Shown here: piece by piece, positions 9,765-20,639 of the stretch
Layout: every line of letters begins with the position of its first letter
Numbering within the stretch: position 1 is the stretch's first letter
Program-made: the position numbers and the translations under genes
The notes under the pieces: generated by a model
Databases searched by the model: none
Seen by the model: the letters and a program-made list of their open reading frames with translations, nothing else
What the model was told of the DNA's origin: nothing
Source of the DNA: Ceratotherium simum simum
Lineage: Eukaryota > Chordata > Mammalia > Perissodactyla > Rhinocerotidae
NCBI RefSeq assembly: GCF_000283155.1
Contig: NW_004454179.1
Location: 8,747,370 to 8,811,369, forward strand
DNA length: 64,000 nt
Direction of reading: 5' to 3'

Positions 9765-11493
9765 TTAATCCACAGTGCTGCAGACAGAGTGGAGCAAGAT
9801 GCCCTTGTTTATAAACTTAATCCAGAGCAAGCCCCTAACTCACTTCAATTCTATGAAGGCTGAGAGGGGTAAGGAAGCTGCAGAAGAAAAGTGTGAAGCT
9901 AGCAGAGGTTGGTTCATGAGGTTTAAGGAAAGAAGCTGTCTCCATAACAAAAGTGCAAGGTGAAGCAGCAAGTGCTGATGTAGAAGCCGCAGCAAGTTAT
10001 CCAGAAGATCTAGCTAAGATAATTAATGAAGGTGGCTACACTAAAAAACAGATTTTCAATGTAGACGAAACAGATTTTCAGTGTAGCCTTATACTGGAAG
10101 AAGATGCCATCTAGGACTTTCATAGCCGGAGAGGTGAAGTCAAAGCCTGGCTTCAACGCTTCTAATGACAGGTTGACTCTCTTGTTAGGGCTAATGCAGC
10201 CAGCGACTTGAAGTTGAAGCCAATGCTCATTTACCAACCTGAAAATCCTCTAGGAAGTATGCTAAATATACTCTGCCTATGCTCTATAAATGGCACAACA
10301 AAGCCTAGATGACAGCACATCTGTTTACAACACGGTTTACTGAATATTTTAAGCCCACTATTGAGATCTACTGCTCAGAAAAAAAAAAGATTCCTTTCAA
10401 AATATTACTGCTCACTGACAATGCACCTGGTCACTCAAGGGCTCTGATGGAGATATACAAGATTATTGTTGTTTTCATGCTTGTTAACACAACATCCATT
10501 CTGCAGCCCATGGATCAAGGGCTAATTTTGACTTTCAAGTTTTATTATTTAAAAAATACATTTTGTAAGGCTAGAGCTGCCATAAATAGTGATTCCTCTG
10601 ATGGGTCTGGGCAAAGTAAATTGAAAATCTTCTGAAAAGGATTTACCATTTTAGATGCCAATAAGAACATTTGTGATTCATGGGAAGAGGTCAATATATC
10701 AACATTAACAGAAGTGTGAAAGAAGTCAATTCCAAATCTCACGGATGACTTTGAGGGGTTCAAGACTTCAGTGGAGGAAGTAACTGCAGATGTGGTGGAT
10801 ATAGCATGAGAACTAGAATTAGAAGTGGAGCCTGAAGATGTGACTGAATTGCTGCAATCACATGATAAAACTTTAATGGATGAGAAGTTGCTTCTTACGG
10901 ATGAGCAAAGAAAGTGGTTTCCTGAGATGGAATCTACTCCTGGTGAAGATGCTGTGAAGATTGTTGAAATGACAACAAAGGATTTAGAATATTACATAAA
11001 CTTAGTTGATGAAGCAGTGGCAGGGTTTGAGAGGATTGACTCCAATTTTGAAAGAAGTTCTACCGTGGGTAAAATGCTATCAAACAGCATTTCATGCTAC
11101 AGAGAAATTGTTTGTGAAAGGAAGAGTGAACTGATGTGGCAAACTTCACTATGGTCTTGTTTTAAGAAATTGCAACAGACACCTCAACCTTCAGCAACCA
11201 CCACCCTGATCAGTCATCAACACCAAGGCAAGATTCTCCACCAGCAAAAAGACTACAACTTGCTAAAGGCTCAGACGATGGTTAAGATTTCTTAGCAATA
11301 AAGTATTTTTTAATTAAGGTATGTATATTTTTTAAGACATAACGCTATTGCAAAATTAATAGACTACAGAATAGTGTAAACATCATTTATATGCACTGGG
11401 AAACCAAAAAACTCATGTGACTCACTTTATTGTGACAGTCCCTTTATTGCAGTGGTCTGGAACTGAGCCCACAATATCTACAAGGTATGCCTG
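9765..11493 (+). mobile_element. Tigger-type (pogo/Tc1-mariner) DNA transposon, 5'-truncated
   Basis: The sequence encodes a degraded pogo-superfamily transposase very close to the Tigger1 consensus. It ends at the right terminal inverted repeat AAGGTATGCCTG (11482-11493), followed by the expected TA target dinucleotide (11494-11495). The 3' untranslated part (11296-11493) also matches the Tigger1 pattern (CTTTATTGTGACAGTCCC, TTTATTGCAGTGGTCTGGAAC). The left terminal repeat and the N-terminal DNA-binding region are absent, so the element is 5'-truncated. Tigger elements moved in early primates and placentals, and this copy is an immobile fossil. Confidence 0.92.
9775..11295 (+). pseudogene. 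Tigger transposase remnant, multiply disrupted
   Basis: The family encodes a DDD transposase with an N-terminal CENP-B-like helix-turn-helix and a C-terminal catalytic core. Here the first helix-turn-helix part is missing. The three catalytic aspartates can still be read: in NVDET (GAC at 10064-10066), in LTDNAPGH (GAC at 10417-10419) and in QPMDQG (GAT at 10513-10515). An apparent 2-base deletion near 9950 and a 13-base partial duplication at 10073-10085 shift the frame. From 10309 to 11295 one frame stays open except for three TGA codons at 10633, 10717 and 10807. The first two are Trp codons (TGG) in the family and the third is probably an Arg codon. The C-terminal 156 codons (10825-11295) are uninterrupted but have no start context and are not an independent gene. 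This is neutral decay, not domestication. Confidence 0.9.
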
Positions 11494-11495
11494 TA

Positions 11496-12011
11496 CACTT
11501 TAGACCTGCCTCTCCTATTAATATGGTAGTCGCAAGAACTATTTTTTCCAAATCTAAAAATTTAAAATTTAAATTATGGCATTAAAAAATAGGCAAGAGT
11601 ATATAATAAAACCATGCTCCTGATAAACATTCATCCTCTTTCTTCTCTTTCTTGAAGCTCCAACTCAAGTTGCCTCAGGTTGTTGCTTTAACATGCTACT
11701 ATTTTCTATTGTGATCACTGAATGATAGAGTTTGACAGGAACCCCCTCAATATACTAAAGAATGAAACCTGAGTCCCAGAGGAAAAGAGAAATGGCTTGC
11801 CAAAGATCACACAAGTATTTAGGAAATAGTATATTTATTCCAAATTTGCTACCATTGGTTCTCCTTGGACACTGCCTTCTGAGCCTGTGGCACATCATTT
11901 TAAACAAACACTCTCACTGATGGTAAATCAAAAGCAATTTGGAGCCAAGTTAGTAAAGAAAGTTTGGGACTAAACTACCTAAGTACCAATTTGGAATAAA
12001 AAAAAATTTTT
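11496..12011. other. Mostly unresolved; possible MIR-like piece at 11715-11825
   Basis: GATAGAGTTTGACAGGAACC with AGTCCCAGAGGAAAAGAGAA and GCCAAAGATCACACAAG resembles the antisense MIR or related SINE pattern that ends in a cleared-from-stain CAAGGTCACACAGC motif. No coding signal was seen. Confidence 0.35.
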
Positions 12012-12026
12012 AATTACATTATAGTG

Positions 12027-12244
12027 TGGGCCGGCCCTGTGGCTTGGTGGTTAAGTGCGCGCGCTGCAATGCTGGTGGCCCGGGTTCGGATCCCGGGTGC
12101 GCATCGAGGCACCACTTCTCCGTCCATCCTGAGGCCGAATCCCGCATACAGCAACTAGAAGGATGTGCAGCTATGACATACAACTATCTACTGGGGCTTT
12201 GGGGGGAAAAAGTAAAATAAATAAAATCTTTAAAAAAAAAAAAA
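12027..12244 (+). mobile_element. ERE1 SINE, young, perfect 15-bp target-site duplication
   Basis: Full-length tRNA-derived equine SINE. Head GGGCCGGCCCTGTGGCTTGG, B-box-like GGTTCGGATCC, body CAGCAACTAGAAGGATGTGC and CTATCTACTGGGGCTTTGG, then a TAAA-rich and A-rich tail. It is bounded by the identical 15-mer AATTACATTATAGTG at 12012-12026 and 12245-12259. A perfect duplication and a near-consensus body show a recent insertion. The 64-codon frame at 12026-12220 is inside it and is not a gene. Confidence 0.95.
12040..12093 (+). promoter_or_regulatory. Internal RNA polymerase III boxes of the ERE1
   Basis: A-box-like TGGCTTGGTGG (12040-12050) and B-box-like GGTTCGGATCC (12083-12093) lie 32 bases apart, the layout of a tRNA-derived internal promoter. 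Whether it is active cannot be judged from sequence. Confidence 0.65.
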
Positions 12245-12259
12245 AATTACATTATAGTG

Positions 12260-14115
12260 AAATACATTTTCTTCTGGTGAGGCCTTAATATAACTGCCTG
12301 AAAGCTAATTCCCCTGGACAAAAATTATAAGCATGATAACACTGTTGTAATATGTCTGACCTCTAATAAAAACTACTTTAAAGCGATTAAAACTCATTTG
12401 GATATTAGAGTTCTAATATGTTTGTTTTTAAAAGATTCTTGCATATCATTTTAGCTTGGTATCTAATAAAATTTACAATAATAAACAAGAATAATAAATA
12501 ACAATAAGAATAACCACACACCTCATGTAATACATGTTGTCTTATTTAATCCTCCAAACAGAAATTCCTCCATAACAGCTAGGACTTTGGACAAAATTCT
12601 AGTATAGGAAGATTTTTGTGTACATTTCCTTTTCCAATGAATATATTCCAAAATATAGTCATTTTAAGCCACTCCTATTAGAGATATTATACATAACAAC
12701 AATATAAAGAAGTGTTTATTCTCTTAGCAAATGATAAGACAGCTTCTTTTGAGGAGAGCACAGAACTTAGTTGAAATAAATATTTCATATGCTCAGAGTT
12801 TGGAGTAAGATCCTCCAAGTAATAAAAGAAGATCATTCCTTCTAAGCAACACAGATCCTACAACTAAGGTTCCTTCCTTTATTTTTCTGAGCCCTGTGAT
12901 GGATTTAGATATATAAGTTTACAGGTAGGAGCTAGAATTGATCTCTATAACTTTGCATAATAAACTGATGAGGTACTGAAAATTCTCATGGAAAATCTGG
13001 TAGAGAAAGGAGCCAAGAAGGCTGAGTTGTGCATGGAGAAAACATTAGGGAAGACAATCCTTGATGGTAATAAGGCTAAGAAGAGATTTTAAAGAATAGG
13101 AATATCTAATAGAGATTTTGAAGGTGTTGGCTGTGGAATGAGTGATGTAAACTCTCTCCTCTGCTCCTCCAGGAAATCTTCAACAAAGTCTATATTGTTT
13201 GCTGGTGCTTTAGAGGAAGTAAATTTAGGGGAGGTGGTGAGGAAATTCCAATAGGTACTAAATTCTACATCCATAACTATTCACAGAGATGCAAATGATG
13301 AACAGCTGATTTGAGGGTACTCCAGAAAAAGAAGGATGGTGCTGGGAATAAAAAAAATGTAAAAATGTTCACAGAACAAGAGTAGAAATATTTGCCCTGC
13401 TGCCTTAAAGTACAGAAAGGAAACTATAGAAGGTAAATCCAAGACTTAGAACTGTATACTTAACTTATTAGGAGAAAAGAAGCTAAAATATGTAGAATAG
13501 GGGCTGAAAAAATATGCTTTGGCATGGACAGAGCTAAGGACTAGGAGAATTGGGAAATGCCTACTCAGTTCTGCAGAGTATATTAAATTAAGGCTATTTG
13601 TAGTTTTTTATTTTTGTTTTTGTATTTCCATTCAAAGTATCCAAATTATTTTAACCTCTGGAAACATGATGAAACCTAGAGATAGAGCACACAACCTGAA
13701 AGGTGTTGAAAGTTTAGATGAAAGACCAGCTATAGAAAAATAAACATCCTCTTAGTACCCATATTATCTACAAAAAAGCATAACAAATTTACGCATATCT
13801 TGTTAAAACTTTAGGATGAAAAGTTTCTTTTGAAGTGTCAATACTAAAATATACAAAATAAAGAATTTTATAAAGATGTTTATAGATGAGTTCTTAGTCC
13901 TCCTAAGACCATTTGTGCCGTGAGTTCTTATATTTCTCAATCATAAATCTCCTGCCACATGGTTTTTTAAAAACAAGGCTGGGGAGGAAATATTATAAAT
14001 ATTCATATATTCTCTATATATTCTACATATGAATTATATGCATAGATAACATCCAAAACATATAAGGTAAAACCACATTTGTTTGGACTAAATAAAAAGC
14101 ACGCCAATCTAATCT
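12260..14115. other. Unresolved sequence, about 1.9 kb
   Basis: No clear repeat except a possible minus-strand MIR fragment at 12480-12570 (CACCTCATGTAATACATG, CTTATTTAATCCTCC). Frames are at most 74 codons and unconvincing (for example 13519-13743). No splice-flanked exon candidate was recognised. Confidence 0.4.
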
Positions 14116-14117
14116 AG

Positions 14118-14680
14118 TAGAATACATTTAACAAAGATTTACTACTTCACATATATCCAACTCCACATAAATTTATAGAGCATCTATTATGTATAATGTC
14201 TTAACACTGTAGCAACACATAATTTCTAGCCAGAGGAGTTAAAGGCCTGTAGGGGACAGAAGAGATGCATGCTAATGACGCAAATACAAAGTCTACTAAG
14301 AGAAGAACACCATAGGGAGGCTGCTGCAGAGTTAGAAAGGTTCAAAGGATAGAGATAAAAGGATTCATTAGGAGGGATATTGAGAGTTATCCATTCAAAA
14401 AAGAGTTGAATGAACATGAGTTCCTAACATGTTCTAGGCTTAGTGCTAATACTGAAATGGCCAGATGAGTAAATTTATCGGGAGTAGAACTTAGGGAGGA
14501 GAAAGGGGTTAAGAGGATCAGAAAAGCACAAGAAAAGATGGATGTATTTAATGCAGAGCCAGCCCGGTATGGCTCCCGGAGTACTTCCTTAATCCAGCAA
14601 GGAATGGGGAGCCAGAATGTTTTTTTCAAGCAGGAGAGTGATAGGATGAATCATGAATTTGGAAGATATAACAGTATAAC
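14118..14680 (-). mobile_element. L2-like LINE fragment(s)
   Basis: TTATAGAGCATCTATTATGT, AACATGTTCTAGGCTTAGTGC, AAGAGATGCATGCTAATGAC and CAAGCAGGAGAGTGATAGGA resemble antisense L2 3'-region clauses repeated twice (14160-14330 and 14400-14660), so two old copies or a rearranged one may be present. Diverged. Confidence 0.4.
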
Positions 14681-16090
14681 TAACTGCTTAAAAACAGTTT
14701 CCAAATTTCAATGGCTTTCATTTGCAATTAGTCATATTCATAAAAATGGTCAGATCCTCAATCTTCTGCTTTCTGAAGAAGGTAAAGCAGAGACTTATAG
14801 TTTTGGGTCCTCTGTAAATTTAAAGAGATAGCACAAAAGAATGCCTCGGTGCTCACTGTCAAAAAAGTCACAAATTTCAAATTATTAAGATACTAAACAA
14901 TGAGTTTTCCTGTATCACCAAATGTACATAATCACCTCTGATTAATCCTCTATTGAACACAAACATACAATATAAATTAATTTTTTTCAGGTCAAAGCTG
15001 GGAATCATAATATCAGCTTTAATATTGCATGAATTCCAGAGTTGGATCTCAATTTCTTCAAGTTATTAGCCCCCTCTGTTTCCGCAGTGGGGGAAAAAAA
15101 TTGATATTACCTATTATCTCTGCTGTGTGAAAAAAACTAAGTAACATTGGTAAAGAGGTCTAAGACATGGCAAGTGCTAAATTTAATTATTTATTATTAG
15201 CATCTCCTGCCCATGCAGATGTTTCTGGTTTAAAAAATGTGAACCATGTGGACAACACAGGATCAATGAGTCGAGTAAATGAGGAGCAAGGTTAGACAAA
15301 GAGGCATTATGAAAGCCATGGGGTCAGGAAAGAAAGAGCATCCGAGGTGTGGTGGGAGTTCGAAAGTAAAATAGGATTAATCCAAGAAGCATTCACAGAG
15401 ATGAACTTTGAAGAAAAACAATTCAGGAGACCAGAAACTAACAGGAAAAGCAAAAAGGGAGGAGGGGCAGAAACGATGCAATCTTGAAGACATAAAGGGA
15501 GAACTGATCAGGGAGAAAGTAAGAGAAGCTGCATGGGGGAGAGACAGAAAACAAGCCTTTGCCAAACTTGGTGCAAATGTATCCTTTGGAAAACAAGAAA
15601 TGTCAGCCTTGGTGAAAACAACATGACACAGGAAAATACAATTAAAGCAATTTTAAAATGAAAATGCAAACACACAAAAAGAACAGTCACAGAATTTAAT
15701 GAATAGAGACAGGCCTTTAAACACACATGCACACACACATACACATCAAGATAGGTTCTAAAGAAAGCCCAGCAGTGCATGGTAATCCGCAGTGAAGGAA
15801 ATTTAGTAAATAGACTCTTCCTTCTGTTATCTCTACATTTATTTTCCATTGAAAACTGTTGGTTGAGTCTGATCACTTACATTCTCATGCTTAAGGAAAT
15901 TGCTTCAGAATAACTCCTAGTCAGAGTCGTTATTCAGAAATCACCTTTTCTAAAGTCAAAAAAGGACAAATATTTTTGTCTACTTCCTTAAAAAATGATA
16001 ATTATAATTGACTATCCCAATTTTTGTGCTACAAAATTAAGGAAAACTATCAGTGAGCTTCAATGAGAGAAGAAACCATAGTGGAATCAG
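14681..16090. other. Unresolved sequence, possible further L2 antisense text
   Basis: The region 15290-15560 is purine-rich with clauses like AGAGGCATTATGAAAGCCATGG, reminiscent of antisense L2, but not enough to annotate. A short CA-rich patch lies at 15720-15745. Frames on both strands at 15377-15876 overlap one another and look non-coding. Confidence 0.35.
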
Positions 16091-16094
16091 ATAT

Positions 16095-16256
16095 AATCTC
16101 ACCTCTTAATTATCTGTTGTAACCTTGAGTCAGTCGGTTAACTTTTCTGAGCTTCAGGTTTCTCATCTGTAAAATGGGAAAACATCCTCTGTTTGAGGAT
16201 TACGGAAGTGAAGGTATGTTAAACAAATCTGGCACATACTAAGTGCTCAAATACCC
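16095..16256 (+). mobile_element. MIR SINE fragment
   Basis: TAACCTTGAGTCAGTCGGTTAACTT, CAGGTTTCTCATCTGTAAAATGG and CTGGCACATACTAAGTGCTCA are the plus-strand MIR core and tail in order; the head is missing. Confidence 0.75.
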
Positions 16257-16800
16257 TCTCCTTTTCTCCTCCTCAAAATGACTGGCATAAACACACTGAA
16301 ATACACATAATTCATTTATATATCAAAAGGTGTTTCTCTACAATCCATAAGGCCTTAGTAAATCCCTTGTTAACTATGAACAAGGCATTTCTCCAACAAA
16401 AACAAGGAATTGTGGGAAGCCAATTAAATTTGATACTTCTTTCAATCTGGACTTGCTTAAAAGATATGTGAAAACTAGTCATTTGGAGCCATAGCCTCAG
16501 AATTAGTAATCTCACCAGTGATACTAGTGTCATATCAATCACTTTCTCTTCTAAAACAACATATTTTTGTTTTAGATATTTTCTCTTGCCCCTTCCCCAG
16601 AAAAATGAACTGGAAATAAGGTTGATTCAGTCATATAGACTGGATTTGTTTTAGTTTTTAAACTTTTATTCTTGGGCTTGCTCTGCAACATTTATAGTTA
16701 GTATCTGCTGGCAAGGACCAAGTAAAGAAAGAACACAGAAGGAAGATAGGAACAGCTGGATGGCAGCAAAGTAGCCTGCAGGAGTCACTAGCCCAGGGCA
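16257..16800. other. Unresolved sequence
   Basis: No repeat family or coding pattern recognised. The 76-codon minus frame at 16312-16542 has no domain I know. Confidence 0.4.
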
Positions 16801-16802
16801 TC

Positions 16803-16915
16803 AAGTATCCCAGGTTGGTCTTGGACAAATTATTTCACTCTTCTGAACCTCACTTTATTAATCAATAAGATGATATTCCAGGAGTTCCCTTCCAACTCCA
16901 AAATTCTAGATTAAC
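16803..16915 (+). mobile_element. MIR3-like SINE fragment
   Basis: GGACAAATTATTTCACTCTTC, TGAACCTCACTTTATTAATC and CAGGAGTTCCCTTCCAACTC, CAAAATTCTAGATT match the MIR/MIR3 layout in which the core is followed by a CCTTCCAGCTCTAAAATTCT ending. Confidence 0.55.
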
Positions 16916-17039
16916 TATGGGGTATCTTTTGCTTTCATTAAATTCACAAAACTGAGTGGAAGGTGGGGCAGGGAAGAGAGGAATGCATAACCTTTTCTAA
17001 GGTTCACAGCTTGGGTGGACAGGACAGGGTGGAGAACTA

Positions 17040-17752
17040 CTACAAATTAATGTAACTCTTTAGAAGAGCAATTTGATAAAAGACATCCAGAACATGAGAT
17101 TCATATAGTAGTTCTAAATTGCAGTCTCTAGTTTTCAGAGTAGCAAGGTTTCAATACCCATTTACTTAAATTGTTTAACATAGTTACCTTATCTGTAAAA
17201 TAAAGATAATAATGTAGCTATCTGAAGGAGTTATTGTGAAGATCAAATTCAGGTAAATTCCTGCCCCACTCACAACTTGGCACATGGGAAATAGTGAAGA
17301 CATACAAGCTATTATTTTTTATTACATTTTGATCCAATAACCTCACCCCTGGGGATTTATCCTTAAGAAATAATTGTAAAGGAGAAACAAGTTTTTAGTG
17401 AGATAATTTGTGATATTACTGAATGTAGTAGGAAAAAAAAATGAAAAAAACCTAAATATTCAACAAATTAAAAGTGGTAAAAAACCTGATAGAGAATTAG
17501 AGGGTAGATTATATTATGGTAAAATATGTACGACATAATGCTAAGTGAAGAAAGCATGACCCAAATTGCCTGAACATTATGATTTCAACTATATAGAAAT
17601 GTGTATACATGTATATAAGAGCTGGAAAAGAACACAGAAAAATGAAATGAGTTGATATATTTGGATAAATTGAGTTATCCTGTTTTTTTCTTTTTAAAAA
17701 TGTTTCCAGTATTAGTGTGGTATTGTTATATAATGCATTTAAAATAATTAAT
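17040..17752 (+). mobile_element. L1M 3' region, interrupted by a MIR
   Basis: The left part (AGAAGAGCAATTTGATAAAA) and the right part (CCTGGGGATTTATCCTTAAG, TAATGCTAAGTGAAGAAAGC, TGATTTCAACTATATAGAAA) follow the order of an old L1 3' region. The middle (17105-17325) is MIR. No frame survives. Confidence 0.5.
17105..17325 (+). mobile_element. MIR SINE inside L1M sequence
   Basis: GTTACCTTATCTGTAAAATA, AAGATAATAATGTAGCTATC, GTTATTGTGAAGATCAAATT and ACTTGGCACATGGGAAATAG are diverged plus-strand MIR core and tail. It divides two consecutive L1M parts. Confidence 0.55.
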
Positions 17753-17754
17753 TC

Positions 17755-17998
17755 GGGGGCCAGCCCAGTGGCGCAACTGGTTGGGTGCGCACGCTCCGCT
17801 GCGGTGGCCTGGGGTTCACTGGTTTGGATCCCGGGCGCACACCGACACACCGCTTGTCAAGCTATGCTGTGGCAGCATCCCATATAAAGTGGAGGAAGAT
17901 GGGCATGGATGTTAGCCCAGGGCCAGTCTTCCTCAGCAAAAAGAGGAGGATTGGCAGATCTTAGCTCAGGAACGATCTTCCTCACAAAAAAAAAAAAA
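17755..17998 (+). mobile_element. ERE SINE, long-tail type (ERE2/3-like)
   Basis: Head GGGGGCCAGCCCAGTGGC, a diverged tRNA-like section with GGTTTGGATCC, then the long body with GGAGGAAGATGGGCATGG, GTTAGCCCAGGGCCAG, CAGCAAAAAGAGGAGGATTG and ATCTTAGCTCAGG, and a 12-base A tail. No clear target-site duplication was seen. More diverged than the ERE1 copies. Confidence 0.9.
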
Positions 17999-18893
17999 CT
18001 AAGTCAGTAGATAGAAACTAACAAATGAAACAAAAATAAAAGGAAAAAACTTTCCAGCTAAAGGATAGCATTAATAAATGACAGTTCTGGCTCATTTGGG
18101 GTTGTAAAAGGGGCACCAAGCCCAGGGCATTCTAATAGCTACATAGAAACCTATACATCTCTATGCTATGTGCAGAGGGTAATTAGAGAGCATGCTTTTG
18201 ACATGGCTATTTTATGGACAGAACTAGATTTTAAACTCTTCTGGTCACTCCATCAAAGTATTTACTCCAAATTATATATGGAACTCAGAAAGAAACAAAA
18301 AAGAGACTATGCAAATTAGCAGCAAGAGCCAATAAAAACCATTTGAATAGCAAGTCATCAGAATTTCAAAATGATCCCATAAGCATGGAAGGGTTAAGAA
18401 TAAACTGAATAATTAATTCAAACCATATAGAGTCAGTGCAGCTGAAACCCCATAGATGTGGAACATTTATTTCTGACTCATGGAACATAAGTAATGGAAT
18501 TAACGGTTGTTACATTCTTAAACTGAGAGTGTGGGAGAATTACTTATACTTCTGGCATTTGATCACAAATCTTTCAGACATAAAACTAGGGATGGGGAAC
18601 ATAAGAAAAAAGATGAGCAAAAAGTTGAAAAATATTCTTCTCAAAATTAAGTTAAAGGAAAAGAAAAAAGAAAAACTTAAGTAAAATAAATGTTGTCAGA
18701 AAATGAGAGAGCTCTCAGGATTAGGTGCACTATATCTCCGTTGCATTATCCAAATCCTCAACTGTCAGAGGTCACAACCTAATATGACAACCAAGGCTGC
18801 ATCACAATCCCAAAGATCCTAAAGGAGCTTTGGAATAAATTTGGAATAAAAATTCTTCAATATATCCTGACACCACTGAGTCCATCTTCTACT
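17999..18893. other. Unresolved sequence
   Basis: No repeat recognised. An 82-codon plus frame at 18436-18684 ends in a Lys-rich run caused by an A-rich tract and is not convincing as coding. Confidence 0.4.
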
Positions 18894-19012
18894 TAATTCA
18901 GCAAATATTTATTAAGTGCTTATCATATGTAAGACATGGGAGTAGGTACAGGAAATCTACCAGAAATGAACAAATATGAACCTTTCTCTCCTGATGTCTC
19001 AATTTACATACT
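18894..19012 (-). mobile_element. L2 LINE 3'-end fragment
   Basis: AATTCAGCAAATATTTATTAAG, TGCTTATCATATGTAAGACA and GAACAAATATGAACCTTTCT read as the antisense 3' end of L2. Confidence 0.6.
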
Positions 19013-19365
19013 CTCCGATGTTTCTTGAGCAGAAGAACCTTCTACTATCCTTTACAGATCGATTTAGGTACAAACAAGATATTCACAACTGGGCCAGTGC
19101 CCTTTCTGCTGAGTTGAGTTTCAGTCCCAACTTCCAAAAACCACAAGCTAATTCATCAACAAGTTAACTCTCTGACAATGAAAATTAATTGCCTTATGAC
19201 AAGTCTCTTGTTTCCCATGAATGATTTTAATTATCTCTGTACCCAAGAATTGTGACTAACTTCTGTGACAGAAGTGAGAAGTATATTGTTGAAAAAGCCA
19301 TTAACACTTTTATTTTTGGTGTTAAACCTTTGTAGGAGGGTTTCCTGAAGCAGGGAGCAGACGGG
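19013..19365. other. Unresolved sequence
   Basis: No repeat or coding signal recognised. Confidence 0.35.
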
Positions 19366-19367
19366 TA

Positions 19368-19542
19368 GCTGATTTGAGTGCTTACCAAATGCCACACACT
19401 GGTCTAAGTGCTTTATGTATATTATCTTATTTAATTCTTACAAACAATACTAGGAAGTATATCATTATCATTCTCATTTTTAGAATGAGGCTTAAAAAGG
19501 TTAAATAACTGCTACACGGTCACAAAGCTAGTAAAGATATCC
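19368..19542 (-). mobile_element. MIR SINE fragment
   Basis: AATGCCACACACTGGTCTAAG, TGCTTTATGTATATTATCTT, ATTTAATTCTTACAAACAAT and AATGAGGCTTAAAAAGGTTA are antisense MIR in order. Confidence 0.7.
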
Positions 19543-19859
19543 CTTTTTCCTGAAGACAAAAGGGTATGCATTCCATGTAAACATCTGTATTTACAGAGTC
19601 AAATTACAAGAAAGCCATGAGGTGGGATACCAAATATTGAAAGAAAATGCTTGAATTGCATTTCTAATGAGATAGCAAATTAGATACCCTGAACATTACT
19701 TGACCTGCATAGAAAATTAAATTCTGAATAAAATATAAAAATATAAAATGAATTACTGAGCTGGCAAGAAAATAAGAGAAATCAAAGAGGGTAGAAATTA
19801 AGGAATCCAGAGATTTTGAATCATATAGTATGTAGCCTTTTCAGACTTGCTTCTTTCTC

Positions 19860-20610
19860 TTAGCAATATACATTTAAGATGCATCCCCATGCCTTTTGTG
19901 GCTTGATAACATTTCTTTTTTTTATCACTGAATAACATTCCACTGTATGGATGTACCACTTTTGTTTATACATTCACCTACGATATCTTGGTTGCTTCAA
20001 GTGTTTGGCAATTATGAATAAAGCTGCTACAAACATTCACATGCAGGTATTTTTGTGGACAGAAAAGTTCATATTAGTTGAGTAAATACCTATGAGTGTG
20101 ATTGTGGGATTGTATGGTAAGACTAGTTCACTGCCAAACTGCCTTTCAAAGTGGCAGTAGCATTTTGCAGTCCATTTGCAATACCCTAATAACAAATGAT
20201 GTTGAGTATCTCTTTATATGCTTATTTACACCCGTATATTTTCTTTGATGAGGTGTCTGTTCATATCTTTCGCTTGTTTTTTAAATCTGGTGGGGCTTTT
20301 TCCTTTTCTCAATTGTTGAGTTTTAAGAGTTCTTTGTATATTTTGAGTGCCAGTCTTTTATCAGATATATGCTTTGCAAATCTTTTCTTTCATTCTATGG
20401 CTTGTCTTTTCATTCTCTTAATGGTATATTTTGCTGAAAAGAAGTTTTTAATTTCAGTAAAGTGTAACATTAATTTTTTGCCTTCATGGATCACACTTTT
20501 GGCATTATATCTAAAATTCATCACCAAATCAAAGTCTCATAGATTGTCTCTTATGTTTTCTTCTGAAGTTATAGTGTTGCATTTTACATTAAAATATATG
20601 ATCCATATTG
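19860..20610 (-). mobile_element. L1M 3' region, minus strand
   Basis: The antisense L1M 3' signature is clear: AATAACATTCCACTGTATGG, CATTCACCTACGATATCTTG, TTATGAATAAAGCTGCTACA, TCAATTGTTGAGTTTTAAGA, TCTTTGTATATTTTGAGTGC, TATCAGATATATGCTTTGCA and AAAAGAAGTTTTTAATTTCAG. All lie in the usual order for an element whose 3' end points to lower coordinates. The 140-codon plus frame at 20196-20618 is its antisense shadow. Confidence 0.85.
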
Positions 20611-20639
20611 AGCAATGAAATAAAGTAGTATTGGATTAT

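Noticed and set aside
9775..11295. Domesticated Tigger-derived gene
   Set aside because: N-terminus missing, at least two frameshifts and three in-frame TGA codons. This fits neutral decay.
12040..12112. tRNA gene, suggested by A-box and B-box text in the ERE heads
   Set aside because: The head belongs to a SINE with body, A tail and target duplication. It cannot be shown to fold into a full tRNA, and the same head occurs in every ERE copy.
20196..20618. 140-codon plus-strand frame rich in Phe, Leu and Ser, resembling a membrane protein
   Set aside because: It is the antisense of an L1M 3' region. The hydrophobic look arises from reverse-complemented A-rich L1 sequence. The same holds for 48372-48722 and 22696-23205.
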